This document shows, in pieces, positions 54,591 to 62,280 of a stretch of 64,000 nt of DNA; the stretch's first letter is position 1; each line of letters begins with the position of its first letter. Below the pieces are notes generated by a model that had not been told where the DNA came from, ran no database searches, and saw only the letters and a program-made list of their open reading frames with translations. A program made the position numbers and the translations under genes. The DNA comes from Hoylesella buccalis ATCC 35310 (lineage in GTDB: Bacteria > Bacteroidota > Bacteroidia > Bacteroidales > Bacteroidaceae): assembly GCF_000177075.1 (NCBI RefSeq), contig NZ_ADEG01000042.1, positions 1-64,000 of the forward strand. Direction: 5' to 3'.

Positions 54591-56084
54591 CTATTTGCTA
54601 AACTTCAATTCCATTTCAAAATAATAAGGCTCCCCATCCGAATTCTTCCGGTAGCTGTTGTAAATGCCTTGCAGCAGATATTTCAACCCGAAGGTAGTGC
54701 TGCCGTCCACCTTGGTGTCGTTGTCATTCGACGAAGCCTCAATCCATTGAGGCAGCCTGTTGAGCAACTTGATTTCAACTTCCTGATCATGTTTCAGCTC
54801 GTTCGCAGACAACACGAACAGATGGGTGGCCGATTGGATGTATTTTCTTTCAGCCGGCGTGACGTCCGACTTGGTGATAGGACGAATCTCTTTGATAGTA
54901 ACCGCATCGTCAGCGTCAACCACATAGTTGTTCACGTCCGTGAGATATTCGTCCGCAATGAGCATCTTGCTCAGGTCTACCGCCAACACCAGTCTGATAT
55001 CTCCACTGTTGCGATCCTGCTTAAGGCCTTCCAACTTCGTCACCTGTGTACCCTGTCCGCGTTCGGGTTGGAACCTTCCGCGTATCTGGGGATGACTCAA
55101 CAGCAAAGAATAATAAGGTTCGTACACGTCATCTGTTTCAAAGAGATACATGTTCTCATAGCCCCGCAGTCGAGACAGCTGGGCAAATGCCTCATAGTTC
55201 TCGTCTTGCGTCAGTCGGGCAATGTTCTCATTGTTGCCCACTATCACGATGTAATAGGGTCGTTTGCCATTGTAAGCCAGCCCTTTGCCGGGTGAATCGT
55301 ATGGATAATACAGGCCGTTATACGAACCCATCATCTTCACAATGAGCATTGACTTCTTCTTCACCTCACTCTTGAAAACCGAGTTGGTCATGCCTTGCGC
55401 TTCAGCAAACACCTTCTGTGGATTGACACCCGACATGTCCTTGGTAGAATAAATCATGTCGGTCACCAAGATACTCAGCTCATCATCCTTGGTATTGTTG
55501 AGGATTTTGTCGAAGATGGCACCGAAATCAGTGAAGCTCGGGTCACCAATTCCTTTGGTAGCCTCGAAGATGTTGCTGTCTTTCACAAACTGGTCGACCC
55601 CCTTGGGATAGGCGTTTATCGAGTTGTTAACCACATAAATCTTATGATCTGCGTTGTTTCCCGGCAGGTTGTTCAGCATCTGAACAATGGCTGCCTTGAA
55701 CGAACCGTCACCGGCTGGCGAGTCGTAAGCGATCATCGAGCCCGAACGCTCAAGGTAAAAATTCACTTTGAGCGGCTCAACCGCCATGCCCGAGAAGTCG
55801 ATTTTCTTGGCATCACGGCGATGATTGAAAAATTCTTCAATGTATTCGCGCACCTCATCTGCGTCAAGTTTTCCCCCATCATAGAACTCTGGGAAGTTTG
55901 CTTTCTGCCCATCCAAATAGTTTTCAAGGGTCATCCAGTCATCGTGGTCGATGGTATGATCTGTTCCCGCCAGCTCCATGAGCAGATGATTCAAATCTTT
56001 TTTAGCCCTGTTGCCACAGCTGCTCGCAAAGAAGGCAATGAGCATCAAAGCGACTAAAAAAGGGTTTCCAAATATTTTTTTCAT
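54591..56084 (-). CDS. vWA-like lipoprotein of the cytoskeletal-like operon
   Basis: A 497-residue lipoprotein counted from the Met at 56084 (the frame extends 12 codons further, but this Met opens the signal MKKIFGNPFLVAL ending FFASSC, lipid Cys 23). Residues about 100-300 resemble a von Willebrand factor A domain: VNFYLERSGSM (MIDAS, with Glu replacing the first Asp of DxSxS), a Thr in SFTDFGAIFD near 185 and an Asp in ILVTDMIYS near 209. The C-terminal ~200 residues are beta-rich and unrecognised. vWA domains bind partner proteins through a metal. It is the first gene of the operon, so it is the envelope-facing component. Confidence 0.72.
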   Translation of the reverse strand: MKKIFGNPFLVALMLIAFFASSCGNRAKKDLNHLLMELAGTDHTIDHDDWMTLENYLDGQKANFPEFYDGGKLDADEVREYIEEFFNHRRDAKKIDFSGMAVEPLKVNFYLERSGSMIAYDSPAGDGSFKAAIVQMLNNLPGNNADHKIYVVNNSINAYPKGVDQFVKDSNIFEATKGIGDPSFTDFGAIFDKILNNTKDDELSILVTDMIYSTKDMSGVNPQKVFAEAQGMTNSVFKSEVKKKSMLIVKMMGSYNGLYYPYDSPGKGLAYNGKRPYYIVIVGNNENIARLTQDENYEAFAQLSRLRGYENMYLFETDDVYEPYYSLLLSHPQIRGRFQPERGQGTQVTKLEGLKQDRNSGDIRLVLAVDLSKMLIADEYLTDVNNYVVDADDAVTIKEIRPITKSDVTPAERKYIQSATHLFVLSANELKHDQEVEIKLLNRLPQWIEASSNDNDTKVDGSTTFGLKYLLQGIYNSYRKNSDGEPYYFEMELKFSK

Positions 56085-56232
56085 TCCATTAAGACGTTTT
56101 ATGGGCCGAGATAGTTGCAATGCCCTACCGCTGAGCCGATAAGCATGAACGATTTTGATACATCAGATAGCCAACCGCACAGCCAACCATGCAACGAAGC
56201 TAATTGACTGTCTTTGTTTTCGTTTCGCTCTC

Positions 56233-56395
56233 TATCTTTTGCAAAGATAGTGCGAGCCGAATACAAAGGAAGTTTACTTACTTTGTTAAGGCGAAGCCTA
56301 TCTTATGCAAAGATAGTGCGAGCCGAAGACAAAGGAAATTCACTTACTTTGTTGAAGCGAAGCCTATCCCTTGCAAAGATAATGTAAAGCGGTGG
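56233..56395. repeat. 66-bp tandem repeat, 2.5 copies
   Basis: Copies begin at 56233, 56299 and 56365 (the last partial). Each starts with a palindrome of the form CTATCTTTTGCAAAGATAG and continues GTGCGAGCCGAA, then a segment with ACAAAGGAA and ACTTACTTTGTT. The period is exact. The minus-strand -7 sequence TATCTTTG is inside every copy. Confidence 0.88.
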
Positions 56396-56405
56396 GAACG
56401 ACAAA
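56374..56405 (-). promoter_or_regulatory. promoter of the tubulin-like/actin-like operon
   Basis: TTTG (56402-56405), 20-base spacer, TATCTTTG (56374-56381) on the minus strand. The -7 box is the one in the partial third copy of the 66-bp repeat. The leader to the first start codon is about 285 bases and contains both full repeat copies. Confidence 0.7.
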
Positions 56406-56930
56406 TAAATTAAGTCTTTTTTGCCGTTCCCAAGCCCTTGGTTGACTCTACATAGGTCATGTCGCCATGGTATGCCATCCCGAATGTAGGTAAACTTTCA
56501 TCAAAGCCTGTTTGAAAAGACACGGCGCACATAGGATTCATCATCATGAAACGTTGTTGGAGATGAGCAACTCACAACCGTCAATGATGATGAATTTTCT
56601 TGACATCGAACCTCTTCATAGCTGGCGTATTTGCGAACAACGATGCATCTTGCAGCAAATATGCCAAGCACTTGATTCTTTTGTATGCGGCTGATAAACA
56701 ACGTATTACACTTTTCCCATGTCGTTTATGGCCTATTTTCAACTTCTTTTTTCGTTAAAAGCATTGAGTTAGGAGTTCAATATGCATGCTTTTACCTTGC
56801 AACTAATCAATGAAAATGAAGAAATATCGAAGTTGGTGTAAACAGACTGATAATGAGCAGAAAACGGAATAATTTGCATAGAAGTGCTCTTTTCAAAAAG
56901 AGTTATAATATGCAGATTTAGGCAGAAGTT

Positions 56931-56991
56931 CAGTTACCAGAGCGTTACCCGAATTCGTCATAGGTAACGATGGAGCAATGTTCGGTAACTG
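56931..56991. repeat. nested GGTAAC inverted repeats upstream of the integrase genes
   Basis: GTTACC at 56933-56938 and 56944-56949, and GGTAAC at 56963-56968 and 56984-56989, form two nested inverted pairs. The outer pair extends to CAGTTACC/GGTAACTG. They lie about 100-160 bases before the first integrase gene, a typical place for arm-type integrase sites or excisionase sites. Confidence 0.65.
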
Positions 56992-57049
56992 AATTATTTT
57001 CGCTCGTGTGGCTGTTGCTACGGTCGGCAGTTTTCTGCATAAGTGATGA

Positions 57050-57091
57050 ACGCTTTGAAATTGGTATTTTTGCCACAAAATATCAAAGCGT
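57050..57091 (+). promoter_or_regulatory. integrase promoter flanked by 9-bp perfect dyad
   Basis: ACGCTTTGA (57050-57058) and TCAAAGCGT (57083-57091) are exact inverted copies on either side of the -7 element TATTTTTG (57065-57072). The second arm abuts the integrase ATG. It is probably an operator for autoregulation. No proper -33 is seen. Confidence 0.5.
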
Positions 57092-58321
57092 ATGAAAACA
57101 GAAAAAATGAAGGTGTTGCTCTACCTCAAAAAGAGCGGACTGGACAAGTCGGGCAAGGCACCGATTATGGGGCGGATAACCATCGGACGTTCTATCGCGC
57201 AGTTCAGTTGCAAGCTCTCCTGCAATCCTGACTTGTGGAATCCCCGTGAGAGCAGAATGGACGGAAAAAGTCGTGAGGCGGTGGAAGTGAATGGCAGGTT
57301 GGAGAACTTGCTGCTGTCCATCCAGTCAGCCTATCAGTCTTTGCTTGCAAGAGGTTGTCCATTTGACGCAACCGATGTGAAGGAACAGTTTCAAGGAAGT
57401 GTGCAGACACGGTGCATGCTCATCGAAAGGCTTGATATGCTCATCAAAGAGAAAGAAAGTCATATCGGTGTAGACATCAGAAAAGAGTCAATAGCCAGCT
57501 ATCACTCCACGAGAATCCACTTGCAGGAGTTCATCCAAAAGAAGTATAAGGTTTCTGATTTAGCCTTCTCACAACTAACAGAGAACTTCATCCATGAGTT
57601 TCAGCAGTACTTCTTGGGGGAGTGTGGATTTCAGGAAAGCTCATTCTACAATGTTGCCACCCATTTGAAAACGGTATGCAGGCTGGCTTACCGTGAGGGG
57701 TTGGCAGACATCCTACTTTTCGACAAAGTCAAAATCAGCAAGGGTAACAAGAAACTCCCCAAAGCACTTGACAGAGGGGCATTTGAGAAGTTAAAGACTC
57801 TCCACTTTGAGGACTTGGAGGAGGAAATGGAAACGGCAAGGGATATTTTCCTCTTTGCCTGTTATACGGGTGCTGCATATTGTGATTTGATGGAACTGGA
57901 CAAGTCCCATCTTGTGCGTGATGACGAGGGTAGCCTTTGGCTGAAGTTCAACCGCCAAAAAACAGGTGTGCCTTGTCGTGTCAAACTGCTGCCCGAAGCC
58001 ATACGGCTGATGGAGAAGCTCCACAGCGATGAAAGGGAAACATTGCTCCCTTTCATGGGATATGCTACTTACCAATCTTATTTGAAAGCCCTGCGGCTTC
58101 GTGCAGGCATCTCGTTTCCTTTTACCACACATACGGCAAGGCACACATTTGCCACGCTCATCACGCTTGAACAAGGTGTACCCATTGAGACCGTGAGTAA
58201 GATGCTGGGGCATTCCAACGTGAGCATGACCGAGCGTTATGCAAAGGTAACACCGCAGAAACTCTTTGAGGAATTTGACCGTTTCCTTTCTTTCACTGAA
58301 GATATGCAGTTAACAATCTGA
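57092..58321 (+). CDS. tyrosine recombinase/integrase 1 of an integrative element
   Basis: A 409-residue integrase of the Bacteroides conjugative-transposon kind. Arm-binding N-terminus (about 1-90, KVLLYLKKSGLDKSGKAP), core-binding SAM-like domain (about 110-205) and catalytic domain (about 215-400). Visible catalytic residues are the Lys region (NRQKTGVPC), HTARH (His-Arg), GHSNVSM (His) and the Tyr of TERYAKV. The first catalytic Arg, normally in TGxR, is Ala here (CYTGAAYCDL), as known for CTnDOT-type integrases that lack Arg I. It is 51 bases before a second integrase. Confidence 0.93.
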   Translation: MKTEKMKVLLYLKKSGLDKSGKAPIMGRITIGRSIAQFSCKLSCNPDLWNPRESRMDGKSREAVEVNGRLENLLLSIQSAYQSLLARGCPFDATDVKEQFQGSVQTRCMLIERLDMLIKEKESHIGVDIRKESIASYHSTRIHLQEFIQKKYKVSDLAFSQLTENFIHEFQQYFLGECGFQESSFYNVATHLKTVCRLAYREGLADILLFDKVKISKGNKKLPKALDRGAFEKLKTLHFEDLEEEMETARDIFLFACYTGAAYCDLMELDKSHLVRDDEGSLWLKFNRQKTGVPCRVKLLPEAIRLMEKLHSDERETLLPFMGYATYQSYLKALRLRAGISFPFTTHTARHTFATLITLEQGVPIETVSKMLGHSNVSMTERYAKVTPQKLFEEFDRFLSFTEDMQLTI

Positions 58322-58372
58322 TTCCTATTTTTTCTATCTTATCATTACTTATAAATCAAGACTACCAAGACA

Positions 58373-59668
58373 ATGAGAAGTACATTCAAGATACTATTTT
58401 ATATCAACAGACAGAAGACCAAGGCAGATGGCAATACCGCCATTCTCTGCCGTATCACCATCGACGGAAAGAATACAGCCATTACCACGGGCGAAGAGTG
58501 CCAGCCCTCTGAGTGGAACACCAAGCAGGGGTTGACAACCAACAGGAAGACCAATCAAAGAATCAATGAGTTCAGGGAATTAGTAGAGAAAACCTATCGG
58601 GACATACTGACGAGGGACGGAGTGGTAAGCGTAGAACTTATCAAGAACCGCTTGCAAGGTATTGCCACCAATCCGACCACGCTCCTTGCCATGAGCAGGG
58701 CGGAACTCCAAGCAGTCAAGGAAAGTGTAGGCAGATCAAGGGCAGAGGGAACTTACCTGAACCTGTTTTATTCTGACAGAAATCTCCGTGAATTTGTAGA
58801 AAACAAAGGAGTGCAGGATATATCCATCGAAACAATTACAGAGGACTTGTTCGAGGAATACCGCTTCTTTCTCAAAAAGCGTGGGCTGAAAGCATCTACC
58901 GTCAACAGCAACCTCTGCTGGCTGAGCCGACTGATGTTCCGTGCGGTCAGCAAGAGAATTATCCGCTGTAATCCGTTTGAGAATGCCAAGTTTGAGAAAG
59001 AGGAAAAGAAGATACGCTTTCTGCAAAAGAGCGATGTGATGAAACTTATGGCAATGAAGATGAACGACAAGGAAGCGGAGCTGGCAAGACTGATGTTTGT
59101 CTTTTCCTGCTTCACAGGCTTGGCTATCTCAGATATGGAGAATTTGGAATACAAGCATATCCAAACGGCAGCGGACGGACAGATGTACATAAGAAAGGAA
59201 CGTCAGAAGACCAAAGTTGAGTTCATCGTGCCGTTACATCCCATAGCGGAAACCATCATCAGTCATTGCCAGAAAGAGCCGGAAAGAAGCGAGGTACAGC
59301 AGACGGTGAAAGAAAAAGGCGACCACCTTGTTTTTCACCGTGATTGCAGCCGCAGTGTCATGGATGCCAAACTGAGTATTGTGGGAAAGGCTTGCGGTAT
59401 CTGCCAAAGACTTTCCTACCACATGGCAAGACATACATTCGGCACGATGAGCCTAAGCGCAGGAATACCTATTGAGAGCATAGCCAAGATGATGGGACAC
59501 GCCTCCATATCAAGCACTCAAGTCTATGCGCAGGTAACGGACAGGAAGATATCAGAGGATATGGACAGGCTCATTGCCAAGCAATCAGCAAAAGAAAAGG
59601 AAACTTCGGAGAGAGAGGCTTGTGAATCTTCGGATATTGTAACCTGTAAAATGGAGGAATCGGCATGA
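58373..59668 (+). CDS. tyrosine recombinase/integrase 2
   Basis: A 431-residue integrase. N-terminal arm-binding domain with KILFYINRQKTKADG, NTAILCRITIDGKN and FRELVEKTYRDIL. Core-binding domain about 125-215. Catalytic domain with RQKTKVEFIVPL, SYHMARHTFGTM, MMGHASISST and the nucleophile Tyr in QVYAQVTDRK. As in integrase 1, the usual TGxR arginine is Ala (CFTGLAISDM). It overlaps the next ORF by four bases. Tandem pairs like this mark the left end of many Bacteroidetes integrative elements. Confidence 0.93.
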   Translation: MRSTFKILFYINRQKTKADGNTAILCRITIDGKNTAITTGEECQPSEWNTKQGLTTNRKTNQRINEFRELVEKTYRDILTRDGVVSVELIKNRLQGIATNPTTLLAMSRAELQAVKESVGRSRAEGTYLNLFYSDRNLREFVENKGVQDISIETITEDLFEEYRFFLKKRGLKASTVNSNLCWLSRLMFRAVSKRIIRCNPFENAKFEKEEKKIRFLQKSDVMKLMAMKMNDKEAELARLMFVFSCFTGLAISDMENLEYKHIQTAADGQMYIRKERQKTKVEFIVPLHPIAETIISHCQKEPERSEVQQTVKEKGDHLVFHRDCSRSVMDAKLSIVGKACGICQRLSYHMARHTFGTMSLSAGIPIESIAKMMGHASISSTQVYAQVTDRKISEDMDRLIAKQSAKEKETSEREACESSDIVTCKMEESA

Positions 59669-60081
59669 AGACAAACAACAACCTAAAAATAAGAACAAAC
59701 ACTGCCAATCAGCGTAGTTATTTTGATTGGGGCAGCAAAATGCAAGTCATTCGCAAAGGAAACGGAGAGATAGCCATGACAGAGAGTGAACTTGTGAGTT
59801 TTTTTGGGGTAACATGGAGGAAACTCAACCATAGGCTTCAGACAATTATGATATCTTCCAACCTGCATCCCGAAGAAAGAGTTGCTGACGAGGAAGAAGT
59901 CGTTATCAATGGACCGCTCAAAGGCTATGCACCGCTCTATCCGCTTTCTATCATCATCGCTCTGTCCTTTCTGTTAGACAACACGGAAGCGCATTTGTTC
60001 AGAAAGTACATCTGTCAGAAGCTGCAGAAACCAGCATCCATAATAACACCGATATTCCTGATAGGCAACATGGATAACTGA
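59665..60081 (+). CDS. unknown protein translationally coupled to the integrases
   Basis: A 138-residue protein with no signal and no recognised domain. Residues about 38-70 (AMTESELVSFFGVTWRKLNHRLQ) look like a helix-turn-helix region. The C-terminal half has a hydrophobic stretch (LYPLSIIIALSFLLDN). Its start overlaps the integrase 2 stop (ATGA). A small DNA-binding partner such as a directionality factor is possible from its position, but nothing in the sequence proves it. Confidence 0.6.
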   Translation: MKTNNNLKIRTNTANQRSYFDWGSKMQVIRKGNGEIAMTESELVSFFGVTWRKLNHRLQTIMISSNLHPEERVADEEEVVINGPLKGYAPLYPLSIIIALSFLLDNTEAHLFRKYICQKLQKPASIITPIFLIGNMDN

Positions 60082-60391
60082 TGGTAATACGCTTTTTTCT
60101 TTCACTGATTATATCTTACTACATAACTACAATAGGGTATAATACGGTGAAAGAAAAAATCTTGTAGCGTAGTTAGTAAGAGAAGCATCCAGTTACTACT
60201 TAAAAACTACATACTACTTCTATTGGTAATCTTCCAGTAAGAACACACACTGCTTGCCATTATATTCGTATCACTTGCAAAATGATATTCTGAAATGGAA
60301 TGGAAATGATCAACCCAAATAAAAATAACTTCAAAGAATTTGGGTGTTTGGAAAATACTCGGTATTTTTGCAAAAATAACCGACTTAATAT
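60082..60391 (+). other. intergenic region with promoter of the AbiE pair
   Basis: No gene. The only clear signal is the promoter at 60339-60370. Confidence 0.6.
60339..60370 (+). promoter_or_regulatory. promoter of the AbiE-type toxin-antitoxin operon
   Basis: TTTG (60339-60342), 20-base spacer, TATTTTTG (60363-60370). The start codon is only 22 bases downstream, so the leader is very short. Confidence 0.75.
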
Positions 60392-61033
60392 ATGTTAATA
60401 AACAAAGAAGAAAAGAAGGTTGTTGATATTCTTAGGAACTGTATTGAAAAAGCAAACACCGGTACTCTGTTTTTTAATAATAGTTTCCCAGAATACGACG
60501 ACGAGTATGTTGGCAAAATTTTGTCAGATTTTGTCCGGCAGGGATTGTTATTAAGGCTATCTCGTGGTATATACCTAAAAACAAAGGAAACCAAATTCGG
60601 TGTTGTTTATCCAACTACCGAGGATATTGCTCGTGCTATTGCAGAAAGAGATAATGCAGAGATTCTCCCTACTGGCAGCACCGCGCTGAATATGCTCGGA
60701 TTGTCCGAACAAGTTACCATGACCCCTGTTTTTCTCACCAGTGGGTCTGCAAGAAAAATCAAGTGTGGCAATAAAACCATTACGTTCAAAAGAGGAGTGC
60801 CCAAGAATTTCGCATTGAAGGGAAAGGTCACACGTCTGTTAGTACAAGCCATGAAAGCTATCGGTGAACGAAACTATAATGGCGAGTGGGAAAGTGCAAT
60901 CAATGTGATATTGAGTAAATATCCAGAGGACGATACCATGTCGGAAGACTTAAAAGTCATGCCTGCATGGATAAGAAGAAAAATAATAAACATCCTAAAC
61001 AATAAGAATCATGAGCAGTTGGCAGAATCATAG
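60392..61033 (+). CDS. AbiEi-like antitoxin (DUF6088 family)
   Basis: A 213-residue protein. The N-terminal winged helix (about 5-65: LRNCIEKANTGTLFF, KILSDFVRQGLLLRLSRGIYL) would bind the operator. The central part carries PTGSTALNMLGLS and VFLTSGSARKIKCG, features of the AbiEi/DUF6088 antitoxins. In type IV systems the antitoxin counters the nucleotidyltransferase without direct contact and represses the operon. The stop overlaps the toxin start by 23 bases, so translation is coupled. Confidence 0.85.
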   Translation: MLINKEEKKVVDILRNCIEKANTGTLFFNNSFPEYDDEYVGKILSDFVRQGLLLRLSRGIYLKTKETKFGVVYPTTEDIARAIAERDNAEILPTGSTALNMLGLSEQVTMTPVFLTSGSARKIKCGNKTITFKRGVPKNFALKGKVTRLLVQAMKAIGERNYNGEWESAINVILSKYPEDDTMSEDLKVMPAWIRRKIINILNNKNHEQLAES

Positions 61034-62048
61034 CATTGATGAGAGGATCTCAATGATACAATCAGTCGCACAAGATCATAATATCGAAGATAATGCGATA
61101 GAGAAGGATTGGTGGGTGACAGTAGTCCTCAAGGCTTTGTTCAATACATCTTGTGGGAAATGGCTTCTTTTCAAGGGGGGAACTTCATTGAGTAAAGGAT
61201 GGAATCTCATCAATCGATTCAGTGAAGATATAGACATTTCCATTGGCAGGAACTTCTTTGGGGACGTCCTTAACTTGCCATTTGCAAAGTGCGAGAACAA
61301 CAATCAGGTGAAGAAACTAAGAAAAGCATCACGGGATTATATTCATGGGACTCTCTCTTCAGAACTGGATGCAGAACTCCTTAAAATGGGAGTTAAAGGG
61401 TATACTATAATGAATGAAACGGTGACAGGGGAACCTCCAAGGCCTATAGACCATGATAGCGACCCGACTATAATATTCGTCAATTATGAGAGCATTTTGC
61501 CGTCCAGCATGAGACTTATTGATGCGAGGATTAAAATAGAAATCAGTTGTCTATCTATGTCTGAGCCTAATGAGAAATGCGACATTCACTCTCTTGTCTT
61601 CGATAAGTTCCCTGAGGAGGATGATGAAATGACAGCATCTATCAAGACTGTAACGCCATCAAGAACATTTTTGGAGAAGGCACTGCTTCTTAGTGAGGAG
61701 CTTCAAAAGGAAGAACCAAGAACATTGCGTATGTCTCGGCATCTCTATGATTTAGATAGATTGATGGACACAGAGTTTGGCCAGAAGTCACTGAACGATG
61801 GCAACCTTTATAAGGCTATCGTAGAACATCGTCGTCGTTTCTATCATTTGGGATATGTGGACTATGACAAAGATTATCCGACAAGTATTGATTTTATCCC
61901 CCGAAATGAGGTTCTGAAAGCCTATCGTCTGGACTATGAGACAAATATGGTAGATGGATATATATATGGCGAAGCCAAGCCCTTTAAGGAATTGATGAAA
62001 AGAATGGAGAAATTACTTCATGACTTCAGACAAATTATAATTCCTTAG
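61011..62048 (+). CDS. AbiEii-like nucleotidyltransferase toxin
   Basis: A 345-residue protein of the nucleotidyltransferase AbiEii/AbiGii family. Motif I GGTSLSK (56-62) and the metal-binding DxD in RFSEDIDI (69-76) are intact. Helical C-terminal part with KALLLSEELQKEEPRTLRMS and YDLDRLMD. Members of this family transfer nucleotides (MenT-type enzymes modify tRNA 3' ends) and can abort phage infection. It is cargo of the integrative element, probably for stabilisation or phage defence. Confidence 0.87.
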   Translation: MSSWQNHSIDERISMIQSVAQDHNIEDNAIEKDWWVTVVLKALFNTSCGKWLLFKGGTSLSKGWNLINRFSEDIDISIGRNFFGDVLNLPFAKCENNNQVKKLRKASRDYIHGTLSSELDAELLKMGVKGYTIMNETVTGEPPRPIDHDSDPTIIFVNYESILPSSMRLIDARIKIEISCLSMSEPNEKCDIHSLVFDKFPEEDDEMTASIKTVTPSRTFLEKALLLSEELQKEEPRTLRMSRHLYDLDRLMDTEFGQKSLNDGNLYKAIVEHRRRFYHLGYVDYDKDYPTSIDFIPRNEVLKAYRLDYETNMVDGYIYGEAKPFKELMKRMEKLLHDFRQIIIP

Positions 62049-62280
62049 ATGTGCCATTGACCATCGTTTGTTACAGGTATCAAAATACGCAATCCAATGT
62101 TTCCTTTATGACGGGAGGTGAACTTTGCAATAGTGCTCTTGTTGTTGATTATTCGCCCTTAAAAATAGGCCACTAGTCATAAATTTGAGTCTTTTTTCAA
62201 GTTTTTCAAAAAAAAGTTTCAAAATTCGTGCAGTCTTTTAGTCACAATCTGCTCCTTTAATAAAAAGGAAAAGTATATCT

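Larger units (their letters stand above)
56085..57091. other. intergenic region: operon leader, repeats and start of integrative element
   Basis: No gene is seen. It holds the 66-bp repeats and promoter (56233-56405), a dispersed-family hairpin (56624-56665) and GCATGCTTTTACC (56784-56796). Four nested GGTAAC motifs (56931-56991) and the dyad around the integrase promoter (57050-57091) follow. The left end of the integrative element must lie between about 56.4 and 57.0 kb, but the exact attachment site is not visible. Confidence 0.6.

Noticed and set aside
56204..56413. 69-codon plus-strand ORF with repeated residues
   Set aside because: It only reads through the 66-bp DNA repeats; because 66 is a multiple of three the frame stays open. 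The strands and promoter argue against coding.
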